Below are positions 38,760-47,659 of a stretch of 64,000 nt of DNA, in pieces. Position numbers and translations under genes: made by a program. The stretch's first letter is position 1, and each line of letters starts with the position of its first letter. A model generated the notes under the pieces. It ran no database searches. It was not told where the DNA came from and was given only the letters and a program-made list of their open reading frames with translations. Source of the stretch: Marinomonas transparens (GTDB lineage Bacteria > Pseudomonadota > Gammaproteobacteria > Pseudomonadales > Marinomonadaceae); assembly GCF_016463975.1 (NCBI RefSeq), contig NZ_JAEMNX010000002.1, forward strand, positions 248,001-312,000. The letters are read 5' to 3'.

Positions 38760-41219
38760 TTAAGCATAGTAGTCAATACCCGCCGCAGAAGTGTATGAAA
38801 CATTGCTAAGAGGCAGATCATCTTCCCCCTCTTCTTGCGCTAGCATTTTCATTCTTGCCCCAGCATTATCTTCTGCTGATTCACGATATTGGGTTCCCGA
38901 GGCGTCTTGTTGCGAAACATCCACATCTACATGGCTCAAATCCATACCCTGCTGAGCCAACATATCACGTAATCGACTCATTTGACCTTCTAATAAATCT
39001 CTCGCTTGAGGTGTCGCAGCAACAAAACTCACCTGGGTATTGGCATCATGATCTACTGAGACCTTAACAGTAAGACTACCCAACTCTGGTGGGTCAAGCC
39101 TTATGTGTGCAGTATGGCCACCATCACGAGCCACCCAAGCTACCTTTTGAGTCATTTCACTAGCCCAACCTGGATGATTTGGCGGCAAATTCATCGTTAA
39201 ATTAGTTTGAGCATTAGGCGTCTGCAAGTTAACAGCCCCAGCGCCAAGAGTAAGGCGGTTAGCATTATTACTGTTAAATGAACTGTTCATCCCCCCTGTA
39301 TCCAAATCGCCTTTCACGACTGTACCATCAGATTGAGCCGTCATTCGCCCGATCATGGCATCCTGCTCTTTTTTCCGTAATTCAACAGGCTCACTCAATA
39401 GGACACCATCATCTCCCATCATATCGGTAAATTTTGATTCATTATCAGAACCGGAAGATTGCAGATTACCTTCATTCAAAAACATAGGAGGCATTTGCCC
39501 CACATTTAAGCCTTTTGATGACTCAGGTAAACCCACGGCAGTCGTTTGATTTACTTGCTGACGCTTATCATTTCCAACCATAGGAGCAGCAACGGCTGCA
39601 GCCGTCACCGCAGCACCAGCAACATTTAGGGGGTCGACACTATCCACAGAGGGAGGCATCTGGGACAGCACCCAAGACAACTCACCATCTTCGGCGACAC
39701 CAACATCCTCATCTAAAGCAGAATCTTCTAACTGTCCCTTGGACTTCTCGCCCAAAATTGCTGCATTTGTCTTTTTATCAGTAAATTCACCAAGAGAACC
39801 TAGAGCTGCCAATCCTAATGCCCCAGCAGACATAATTCCAGAATCAGATACTGTCGCAGCATCAACGCCTTCTTCTGCAATTACCGATGACAAACCTCCT
39901 ACTGGCCTCACAACAGACTCATCAGTAGAAGCGTCAATTAACTCTTTAGATGCAATACTTTGCTGAGGAGCAACACCAGCCTCTGGCAAAGATTCATTTA
40001 GCGACAAAGCTGCTGCCTGTTCAGGCGTCAAAGCCGTACCATCTGAAGCTAATTCAGTTTGTGATAAAGCAAGTCCAGCAACCCCTCCCGAAACAAGCAA
40101 CCCAGCAGAACTAGCTTCATCATCAAGCATTGAAGCCTGCTCAAACTCAGAAGAGGTTAATAAACGTGATGATAATGGCATTGACTGAGCAGAAGATGCT
40201 GATAACTGAGCCTCCTTAATACCTTTTGCCACTTCAGTTTGCAGAGGCAAAGCAGAGGCAACTTCATTACCTGCAACACCAGTAACTAAAGTTTCTTTTG
40301 CCGTTCCCACAGCCAATGGCAAAGCACTGGTCTCCACCTGACCAGCCACTCCATTATTTCTAGGCACAATTGATTCAACGTCGACCGCCTGCTGAACAGC
40401 ACCAGCAGCAATAGCGGAATCAGCACCAAGGCTATTGTTTGAAAGTGTCGTTGTTGTGGAAAGTATCGGCTCAGGCTGTTGTGCAGAACGACCAGTATGA
40501 CTTTGCTTAGCCTCTTCATCCGCCAAGGTCGGTACCGACGCCGTCATCAAAGAGGCAGATTGAACATTGGCAGGAAGCGGTTCCACTTCACCTTTTAACG
40601 TATGTTGCGTTATCGCTGCTTCACTGTCCGAAGCGAATACCTTATCCGATTGTAGTTTTCCTTTAGATGCTGACATCGCACCAGCCAAAGCCTGATTATC
40701 GGTAGACAATAAATCATCCCCAGACAACAAGGTTGCAGAAGTGGGAGTTACTTTATCCGCAACCAGCTCGGCAACTGGCGATTCAGCGCCAGCTAACTGC
40801 AATTTTTTGCCACCTTCCGCCACCAACGCAGCTTGAGCCTTATCAGCAACAGCATCAGAATGATGTTCGAGGGAGTTTACGTTTGCACTTGAAGAATTAG
40901 CATCCAATGCCTTTTGCCCAGACGCAACCGCACTTCCCGTATGCTCAGCAGAATTGGTTGTTTTTAGCGTAGAAGCTTGTTCGGAGGATGAAGCCTGTCG
41001 AGTAGCAACTGCACGCTCCGCATGCTTAGCGGAGTCAGTCACAGGTGAAGCAGTAGATTGCTCGGAGGACGATGTTTGCTTAGGCGCAAGCACCGCCTTT
41101 GCCTTGCTCAAATCATCTGCAAAAACCCGCCCCTCACCTTTAGAAGGCGTAGGCATTTTTGCATTTTTTGATTGTGTCTCAGGCAACACTGACAATATTG
41201 AATTTGAAGCTGTTCGCAT
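38760..41219 (-). CDS. fliK: Flagellar hook-length control protein FliK (long form)
   Basis: A secreted ruler of 819 residues, much longer than the usual 400-450. Most of the N-terminal 690 residues are low-complexity Ala, Ser, Glu and Val. The C-terminal FliK domain is clear (HPGWASEMTQKVAWVARDG, RLDPPELGSLTVKV, LRDMLAQQGMDLSHVDVDVS). The ATG at 41219 has GGAGG 5 bases upstream; the TTG at 41231 overlaps that site and is rejected. Domain positions fit the fliK slot before fliL. A second FliK-like protein is at 18472-19860. Confidence 0.9.
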   Translation of the reverse strand: MRTASNSILSVLPETQSKNAKMPTPSKGEGRVFADDLSKAKAVLAPKQTSSSEQSTASPVTDSAKHAERAVATRQASSSEQASTLKTTNSAEHTGSAVASGQKALDANSSSANVNSLEHHSDAVADKAQAALVAEGGKKLQLAGAESPVAELVADKVTPTSATLLSGDDLLSTDNQALAGAMSASKGKLQSDKVFASDSEAAITQHTLKGEVEPLPANVQSASLMTASVPTLADEEAKQSHTGRSAQQPEPILSTTTTLSNNSLGADSAIAAGAVQQAVDVESIVPRNNGVAGQVETSALPLAVGTAKETLVTGVAGNEVASALPLQTEVAKGIKEAQLSASSAQSMPLSSRLLTSSEFEQASMLDDEASSAGLLVSGGVAGLALSQTELASDGTALTPEQAAALSLNESLPEAGVAPQQSIASKELIDASTDESVVRPVGGLSSVIAEEGVDAATVSDSGIMSAGALGLAALGSLGEFTDKKTNAAILGEKSKGQLEDSALDEDVGVAEDGELSWVLSQMPPSVDSVDPLNVAGAAVTAAAVAAPMVGNDKRQQVNQTTAVGLPESSKGLNVGQMPPMFLNEGNLQSSGSDNESKFTDMMGDDGVLLSEPVELRKKEQDAMIGRMTAQSDGTVVKGDLDTGGMNSSFNSNNANRLTLGAGAVNLQTPNAQTNLTMNLPPNHPGWASEMTQKVAWVARDGGHTAHIRLDPPELGSLTVKVSVDHDANTQVSFVAATPQARDLLEGQMSRLRDMLAQQGMDLSHVDVDVSQQDASGTQYRESAEDNAGARMKMLAQEEGEDDLPLSNVSYTSAAGIDYYA

Positions 41220-41271
41220 AATATCCTCCAACGATAAAAAGGACTATGCAATAGAAGGGCCAATCTGGTTT

Positions 41272-42972
41272 TTAGTCTATATGCCACTGATAATAAGCGG
41301 TTACCGCACTCCCTCCACGGGAAAATTCAACCTTCTGGCAAAGTTGATTAAGTAATGCTAACCCTCGGTTATATAAAAGTTCTGTATTAGAAATATCATA
41401 ACTAATACTGTCCACTTTAAAGCCAGGACCACTATCTTCAACGTACAATACCAACATACGCTTATTATGGTCTGAGGCAACTTTCACACAAATTTTGACA
41501 TAACCTTCTTTTAGATTCGCAAGAGCTTGCTCTCGCTCTTCATAATAGTTAGAAAAGCCATCTAACGAGCTTTTTTTATCCGATTTTAATTGCAATACAC
41601 CATGCTCAAGAGCATTAGAATACAACTCAGACAATATCATGAAAACCTGACTAGAAAAGCCACTTAGCCCCGGCACAGTGGTAATAATTTGCAGAATATA
41701 AGGTAAAGGATCCGTATTACGCAGCGAATCAGCATTAAGCGCGTATTCAAAAGAAAAGTCTGCTGGTGCTTGATCAACACTCTTGGTGATCTCACCCTCA
41801 GGCGAGCCAATTCCGATGCTTGTATCTAAACAAACATTCAAACAAGAAATATCATCATGGGGATTATCAAGAACCCCCTCTTGTCCAAGCAAATCAACCA
41901 ACCAGTCTAAAGCTTGCGTAGACTCTACCTGACCATCATACAAAGGCTTAAGTGCAGAGTTACAAAACATATCACCAGATAAATCCAGCGCCTCATAAAC
42001 CCCATCAGAGAATGCCATCAAAATATCCCCTGGCAAAAAAGAAACAGGGTCTACAAAACATTCAAAAGCGTCAGGGGAAAGAACCCCTAAAGGTAAATTC
42101 TTAGAATTAAAACGTTTTGGTTGGTCGCCGTTTTTCGAAAAAAACAATAGATCTGGCAAGCCACCATTCCAAATTTCAATAGTCTTATCATTAACTTTAA
42201 TATCAATAAAAGCAGCACTACAAAACATATTCGTCGGTAAAATACTTTTTAGCCTAGCATTGATCTCAGGGATAATTTGACGCATCAAAAAACCCTTCTT
42301 AGTCCAATCAAAGAAAATATCAGCAAGAGGTAATGCACCAATCGCGGCTGACAAGCCATGACCAGTAAAGTCCCCTAGCAGGAGATGCATACCGCCATTG
42401 GGCTTGTAGGCAGCCAAAATGACATCACCATTAAAAGTGTGACTACCATGGTGAAATGTAGATAGCGAAGGATCATTTAAACAATTAGAATGGGTAATAT
42501 TTTCATAAACAACTTTGGCGACCTCTTGCTCATGAAGCAATTGTTCATTGTATAAGGTCATAGCATCACGCTGCTCTTCTAGTGTTTTTTGCATCACTAA
42601 AAGTCGAGCAATTGCATTTAATTTCGCGGTAATAAGCTCCGGACTATAGGGCTTAGAAATAAAGTCCGTACCACCAACACGTAAGCAATTTGATAGGGCA
42701 ACAGGATCCGCCACCCCAGAAAGAAAAATAATAGGAACAAAAACCCCTTCGGCAATTCGTTGAATTTCTAATGCTGCTTCCCAACCATCCTTATAGGGCA
42801 TTTTTACATCAAGACAAACCAAATGGATCGTTTGAGGATCAAACTTATCAACAGCCTCCTGACCATCATTCGCAGTAATCACCTTATGACCAAACTGGGT
42901 CAAAATGGCTTTTAGCAAAGTACGGTCAGATGGATTATCATCAGCCACTAATATGGTTAAAACTTGTTCCAT
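41272..42972 (-). CDS. Receiver / PP2C (SpoIIE) phosphatase / HATPase kinase fusion, HsbR-like
   Basis: A 566-residue bifunctional partner-switch regulator. The N-terminal receiver (1-120) has LVADDNPSDRTLL and phospho-Asp in LVCLDVKMPYKDG. The central PP2C/SpoIIE domain (about 175-390) has metal motifs LLLGDFTGHGLSAAIG and MAFSDGVYEA. The C-terminal GHKL ATPase (about 430-560) has the N-box LSELYSNALEHG and DSGPGF. HsbR of Pseudomonas has the same order and both dephosphorylates and phosphorylates the antagonist HsbA; the small STAS gene just upstream is the likely substrate. No Hpt gene is present here. Confidence 0.85.
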   Translation of the reverse strand: MEQVLTILVADDNPSDRTLLKAILTQFGHKVITANDGQEAVDKFDPQTIHLVCLDVKMPYKDGWEAALEIQRIAEGVFVPIIFLSGVADPVALSNCLRVGGTDFISKPYSPELITAKLNAIARLLVMQKTLEEQRDAMTLYNEQLLHEQEVAKVVYENITHSNCLNDPSLSTFHHGSHTFNGDVILAAYKPNGGMHLLLGDFTGHGLSAAIGALPLADIFFDWTKKGFLMRQIIPEINARLKSILPTNMFCSAAFIDIKVNDKTIEIWNGGLPDLLFFSKNGDQPKRFNSKNLPLGVLSPDAFECFVDPVSFLPGDILMAFSDGVYEALDLSGDMFCNSALKPLYDGQVESTQALDWLVDLLGQEGVLDNPHDDISCLNVCLDTSIGIGSPEGEITKSVDQAPADFSFEYALNADSLRNTDPLPYILQIITTVPGLSGFSSQVFMILSELYSNALEHGVLQLKSDKKSSLDGFSNYYEEREQALANLKEGYVKICVKVASDHNKRMLVLYVEDSGPGFKVDSISYDISNTELLYNRGLALLNQLCQKVEFSRGGSAVTAYYQWHID

Positions 42973-42976
42973 TAAG

Positions 42977-43279
42977 TTATCCAGTTATATCAAAAAGCCG
43001 ATGAAAATTAGCAATTTTAAGTATATCTATTACAGCATCATTCGCCTTAGTCAAACTTATAGTAGCCTTTTCGCCACCAACATGGTCTCTAAGCAATAAC
43101 AACATACCAAGGGCAGAGCTATCTAAATAAGTGACTTCCGCTAAATCCACTTCATATGATTTTGCCATTTCTAACGTTGTAAAAGCATCCTTAAACGACT
43201 TATGACAACTATAGTCGAAACGCCCTCTAATCTTTATCGTCAAACATTCTGTTTGTTTATCAAAACGGCTTTCAACCAC
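42977..43279 (-). CDS. STAS-domain anti-sigma factor antagonist, HsbA-like
   Basis: A 100-residue single STAS domain of the SpoIIAA type: LTIKIRGRFDYSCHKSF at the N-terminus and the phosphorylatable serine in TYLDSSALGMLLLLRD. It starts at a GTG (43279) with GGAG 6 bases upstream. It stops 4 bases before the HsbR-like gene, its presumed kinase/phosphatase. In Pseudomonas the unphosphorylated or phosphorylated state of HsbA chooses between binding FlgM and a diguanylate cyclase; whether the same applies here is not known. Confidence 0.88.
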   Translation of the reverse strand: MVESRFDKQTECLTIKIRGRFDYSCHKSFKDAFTTLEMAKSYEVDLAEVTYLDSSALGMLLLLRDHVGGEKATISLTKANDAVIDILKIANFHRLFDITG

Positions 43280-43309
43280 TGCATACTCCTCAAGTCATAG
43301 TGAGAAGCC

Positions 43310-45211
43310 TTAAAATTCATCCCACTCATCACTAGATTGCTGTAAAGACTCTATCTCAGCTCCCTCCCCATCACTATCCAAAATATTGGATGTTTTCTCC
43401 ATTAGTTCACTTATGCGCTCAATCATCTCATCTACAGACTCTCTAGCCCTATCTAAGCGAGCAACACCAACACTTCTATCTGACTCAAGCAAAGACAAGG
43501 TTGAAGATGCCGCTTTTTTCATACTTTCTATCTGACTTTGGACACTATCAATATCATGGTTCAAGTCAATTGAAAAACGACGGCGAACATTTTCACTCTC
43601 ACCTTCGGTTGCTGCCAAACTTGATAAAGCACCAGCTCTAACTTCGTTTAAACAACGGTCCACATCATCTAGCAAAAAGACATCTGAAGACAAATCCTTT
43701 TCTACCAAGGCTAACCTTTGCAATACAGATTCATAACCGACAATTAACGAATCTCTTACTGTCTGAGACAAAATGGCAACTTCATTTAACTCCGATTGAA
43801 CATCATTTGGCAAAACATCCAAAACAGGAACAACTTCATTTACCACCTGATTATTGTCGTTTATTTCCTCGTCAATAATGGATGCTATTTGTTGTAATTT
43901 AGTAATCTTTTCAGAGGAATTTGTTTGCCCTTTCACATCATTGAGAGCGTCAAAAAGTGCTACAACCTTGCCTCGCAAAGCCTCTAACGTCATCGCAAAA
44001 CTAATATATGGGGAATCTTCTCGTAACACTCGAATAGGAATATTCCACACATCCTGCTCCATTAACGCCAAACTTTTTCGCAATACTTCCAGCTCGGCCG
44101 CTTCAGACTTCAAGTTAATCGCTATTAAGCATTGCAAATTATTTTGGTCCGAACTTTGACCGCCATCAAAGCCACGAATTCCCATCGAGTAAAACCCGTC
44201 AACCAAGCCTAAAGTCAATAACTCATCGGATTGCAATACAGCATCAGCGACACGCTCTCCCATAGGAGAATCTAATCCAGCATCAATACCAAATATAGAT
44301 TCAAACACTGAGGCATTCTCATTCCACAAATGTTCAAAGCCTGCACTAAACCAAATAATATCGCCTTCATTATTTACCACTAAAAGAGGTTGATCCACTT
44401 TGGACAAGGCTTTTTCAATTAGACTAATTCTGATGTTTCTATGCTCAATATCATAGCCACGAGAAGATAGTTCGTTATCAACCAAATGGCCTATATCGGT
44501 AAATTCATCAACCACTTTTCGTTGTGGTTCAATAGATGAGTGGCCGTGCTTATGGTGATCAAGAATATGGTGCAAATGAGAAAAGCCAGTTCGCAGTCTT
44601 CGAGTAAAAAGCATAGACAAGATAACAGCTACAAGAACGATAATAACTAAGGCCGCAATAGGCGCCCATATTAAACGCTCGAGAAACAACTTACGTTCAT
44701 AATCTAATCTAACACCAACCTCTAAAAGCTTGGTATCCAGAATCTCTAACTGGTCAAAAGACCGATAAATAATATCTTGATCCTGAGCAGAAAAAGGGCC
44801 TATCTTAACTTCTTTTTTCAGCAGACCTAACGCATCGGAAACATCAATAGAACTGACTTCCTTAAAATCAACCAAATGAAAATCAATTAACTCATACTCA
44901 CTTAGCAACATTTGCCGAAAATGGTCTGAGTCAGATAAGGTCTGATTATTACTAAAGCTTGTACCACCCTCACTCCCACCATCATTTACTAGCATCCACT
45001 CCAACCAATGTTCTTCTGCATTCTGAACCAGATACAAAAGCTCTGAAAGCTTATCTTGTTGCTTACTTTGATGTTCTAAATTTAAGTCCATTAACTTGTA
45101 CATACCAAAAACAAGCACCAGAACAAGCATAATAAAAAGCACTAGGCTTTTTTGGATACTACTGACGAGCTCTTTTCTTGGAGCACTAAAAGAAGAATGC
45201 GGTGTATTCAT
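43310..45211 (-). CDS. Membrane TM-sensor-TM-HAMP-PAS-coiled-coil protein ending in EWDEF, function unknown
   Basis: I do not recognise a named family. From the ATG at 45211 the product has 633 residues: helix 1 (about 22-40), a periplasmic part of about 140 residues, helix 2 (about 182-203), a HAMP-like stretch with DEFTDIGHLVDN (about 204-250), a PAS-like domain (about 262-365, DQPLLVVNNEGDIIWFSAGF), and a long helical tail (about 370-615). Topology resembles a chemoreceptor, but the highly conserved receptor tip is missing. It ends in SSDEWDEF, matching the xWxxF tether by which receptors bind CheR and CheB. It lies between a CheW-like protein and the STAS gene. Confidence 0.6.
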   Translation of the reverse strand: MNTPHSSFSAPRKELVSSIQKSLVLFIMLVLVLVFGMYKLMDLNLEHQSKQQDKLSELLYLVQNAEEHWLEWMLVNDGGSEGGTSFSNNQTLSDSDHFRQMLLSEYELIDFHLVDFKEVSSIDVSDALGLLKKEVKIGPFSAQDQDIIYRSFDQLEILDTKLLEVGVRLDYERKLFLERLIWAPIAALVIIVLVAVILSMLFTRRLRTGFSHLHHILDHHKHGHSSIEPQRKVVDEFTDIGHLVDNELSSRGYDIEHRNIRISLIEKALSKVDQPLLVVNNEGDIIWFSAGFEHLWNENASVFESIFGIDAGLDSPMGERVADAVLQSDELLTLGLVDGFYSMGIRGFDGGQSSDQNNLQCLIAINLKSEAAELEVLRKSLALMEQDVWNIPIRVLREDSPYISFAMTLEALRGKVVALFDALNDVKGQTNSSEKITKLQQIASIIDEEINDNNQVVNEVVPVLDVLPNDVQSELNEVAILSQTVRDSLIVGYESVLQRLALVEKDLSSDVFLLDDVDRCLNEVRAGALSSLAATEGESENVRRRFSIDLNHDIDSVQSQIESMKKAASSTLSLLESDRSVGVARLDRARESVDEMIERISELMEKTSNILDSDGEGAEIESLQQSSDEWDEF

Positions 45212-45226
45212 AGTCAATCATCACTT

Positions 45227-47119
45227 TCAAGCTAATGACGCAGGCGGCCAGATGGCTCGCACAAACGACAAGTAATTTTCATTATTTAGAAGAACACTTT
45301 TACCTCGCCAAGAAGTGAAATAACCCATCCCACCTTCATGCGACGCTATCTCTTTGGCTACATCAAATTCTTTAAGGCATTCAGCCTGAGGTAAAGAATC
45401 GCTCCAATCACAAGAAGTCAAATGCAATATGACAGACTCCCCCATCCATTCAAGCACAGCAGAAAACTTACTTTTCTCTACCGTCTTATAATTCTGGCTA
45501 CCGTTGCCATCAGAAGCCAAAGGCAATATTTGAAAAAAACTCTGCCCTTCATAAGTTATAAACTGGTGATAATGGATGCCACCCCTCCCCGTATAGAGGT
45601 AATGACAAGAACATTGATAAGGCAATAATTCAGCGATTAAACTTGCTTCAATCACAAAACTAACACCATCGACCTCTGCAAGATAATAACCATTCTTTGA
45701 AAAAGTTGTGCTTTTATTTTTTACAGGGGACACAAAATACTGAGCCGATGGTAAACAAAATTCTAACCAAGGCTCTAAAATAGAGCCATTAGACAAGCTC
45801 AACCAAGTATTTTTCACCCCTTCATTCTTAGTTCTAGCAAGAGAACAAAAAGCTTCTACCTCAGTCAGAGCAAGATAGGGCAGTGCAAAGTATTTCCCAC
45901 CTTGCTGAACAACAAGCACATCCTTCACACCCTCTAACAAAGGAACAATAGGAATCAAGCCATTATTCAAAGAAGACAAAGGCAACTCCAACATTAGTTT
46001 AGCGCTAATATCTGGCTCAGGAGAAAAAAACCACTCTTGCTCTAAAGGTTGAAAGTCATCCGCTGATACAGAATAGCTCCCAAAGCACTCTGCTTGGTCG
46101 AAAGCAAAGGGGCCAAAATCAGTCTGAATAACATAAAGAAAACAAGGGAGAATATCTCGCCCTAGACATGTCAAATAATCAAACCCTGCAAGCGTTTTTT
46201 GCTTCCGATCCTGTAATGCAACATAAAAACGCCCTCCATCTCGTATAGGAAAGGCGGTTAAAGATCGCTCAAAAGCAGGAAGCAATGAATCAGGTAAAAA
46301 GGGCACAAGACGCTTATGATCAGCAATTTCATCACTAGAATCAGCAGGGAGCAAGGCAACAAACGCCCGATAAAATAAACTTTTGACTTGATGTTCCATA
46401 GAATCAAGCAATCGATGCCTAGACGGCTTGCCCATCTCATTAGACTGAAAAAACAACAAATAGATTAATTCAAACAGTTCCCGTAATGACTCGTCATTCG
46501 TATCGGCAACAAGTTCCCAACGAAACATAGGAAAGCGTCGTCGTAACCAAGCTAAAGACTGAGCACTCGTCAATGAAAAGCGACCTGCCAACTTTGACAT
46601 CTGAATAGAATCTAGGTGGAAAGCAACATCCCCTAGGACAGAGAGTTGCTTTAAATAAAATTCGACCCCTTCATGATAAGAGCCCCCCCCTACCCATGAA
46701 CCTTCATAAGTAAGATAGTTGGGAGTAGAGAGGTTTTGCGTAATGCTATTTAATGCCCGCCAACAGGAACGGTCCATAGATAACAAAGCGACCAGCTGAG
46801 AAGCTCGTTCCTCATCGAATTGAAAACCAATGGCAAATTGCAATAAAGCATCTGTTACTTCCAATAAAATCAACTGATGCTCTTTAGAATAAATTGCGCC
46901 GGATACCAATAAAGCATCGACTGCATTGAGACAAACAGTAAGCTGTTCATGGAAAACACTATGATTAATGACAGATTGAGTAATAGTCTGAAAAGCGGCC
47001 AAAGAAACCTGTAAATGACTTAAGCCTTCACGAGGAGAAAGTGCGTATTCATGCAACGCCACTTCTAATGCAGAAACATGCCGAGATAAAGTAGTAGATT
47101 CGTTATCTATCTGCGCCAT
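45227..47119 (-). CDS. Large protein with a diverged CheW-like C-terminal domain, function unknown
   Basis: A 630-residue soluble protein without a recognised name. The C-terminal 150 residues follow the CheW fold: YYLAEVDGVSFVIEASLIAELLP, IHYHQFITYEGQSFFQILPL, SAVLEWMGESVILHLTSCDW, then MGYFTSWRGKSVLLNNENYL. A second weak CheW-like opening is at about 400-424 (VLVVQQGGKYFALPYLALTEV). The RRRFPMFRWELV segment near 194 recalls the region before the CheA ATPase, but no HATPase N-box, phospho-His or ATP motif remains. It follows fliJ by about 50 bases and could be a scaffold rather than a kinase. Confidence 0.55.
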   Translation of the reverse strand: MAQIDNESTTLSRHVSALEVALHEYALSPREGLSHLQVSLAAFQTITQSVINHSVFHEQLTVCLNAVDALLVSGAIYSKEHQLILLEVTDALLQFAIGFQFDEERASQLVALLSMDRSCWRALNSITQNLSTPNYLTYEGSWVGGGSYHEGVEFYLKQLSVLGDVAFHLDSIQMSKLAGRFSLTSAQSLAWLRRRFPMFRWELVADTNDESLRELFELIYLLFFQSNEMGKPSRHRLLDSMEHQVKSLFYRAFVALLPADSSDEIADHKRLVPFLPDSLLPAFERSLTAFPIRDGGRFYVALQDRKQKTLAGFDYLTCLGRDILPCFLYVIQTDFGPFAFDQAECFGSYSVSADDFQPLEQEWFFSPEPDISAKLMLELPLSSLNNGLIPIVPLLEGVKDVLVVQQGGKYFALPYLALTEVEAFCSLARTKNEGVKNTWLSLSNGSILEPWLEFCLPSAQYFVSPVKNKSTTFSKNGYYLAEVDGVSFVIEASLIAELLPYQCSCHYLYTGRGGIHYHQFITYEGQSFFQILPLASDGNGSQNYKTVEKSKFSAVLEWMGESVILHLTSCDWSDSLPQAECLKEFDVAKEIASHEGGMGYFTSWRGKSVLLNNENYLSFVRAIWPPASLA

Positions 47120-47171
47120 GCCCTATCCTGATATGAGCCAAATTATATAAAGAATAAGCTGAGATTAAATG

Positions 47172-47606
47172 CTAACGCATGTTGTCGAAAAAACGACGCA
47201 TTGCGAACTCATCATTTTGACGTTGCTCTTGCTTAGCCTCAATAACTAACTCTGCTTTAATATTCTTTTCCTTTAAAAAATCCATACTTTTAGTCTTGCC
47301 CCGAGCTTGCAACCAACGCCTCATGGTCATATCAGACTGCTGTTCAGCCCGACCAACCGCCGCTTCTTGCTGCAGAATCGCTTGCTGCACTCGATCAACA
47401 AAGTGCTGATAATTAGTCGTTAAATAAGCACTCAAGCCTAAAAGGTTCCGCTCAGATTCATATTGACCAGCGTACTCTTTTAGTTCGCTCAGCTTCTGCT
47501 TATCTTGCTCAACCTTCGCCTTATCAAGAGCTAACTGCTTTGCAACCACATCCTCTTTGCGCTTAGCAAGGTCAACCAATATTTGCATTCGTTTTGATTT
47601 CTTCAT
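47172..47606 (-). CDS. fliJ: Flagellar export protein FliJ
   Basis: A 144-residue, almost entirely helical coiled-coil protein rich in Lys, Glu and Gln, beginning MKKSKRMQILVDLAKRKED. FliJ acts as the stalk of the FliHIJ ATPase and links it to FlhA. Sequence is poorly conserved in this family; the call rests on length, coiled-coil pattern and position just after fliI. Confidence 0.88.
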   Translation of the reverse strand: MKKSKRMQILVDLAKRKEDVVAKQLALDKAKVEQDKQKLSELKEYAGQYESERNLLGLSAYLTTNYQHFVDRVQQAILQQEAAVGRAEQQSDMTMRRWLQARGKTKSMDFLKEKNIKAELVIEAKQEQRQNDEFAMRRFFDNMR

Positions 47607-47659
47607 AACAAATCCGCTAAAAGGCTTTGTAAATATTAGACTTTTTAACCCACTTACGT

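Noticed and set aside
40954-41355. A 133-residue plus-strand frame in fliK
   Set aside because: It is a shadow frame produced by the biased codon use of the low-complexity fliK gene.
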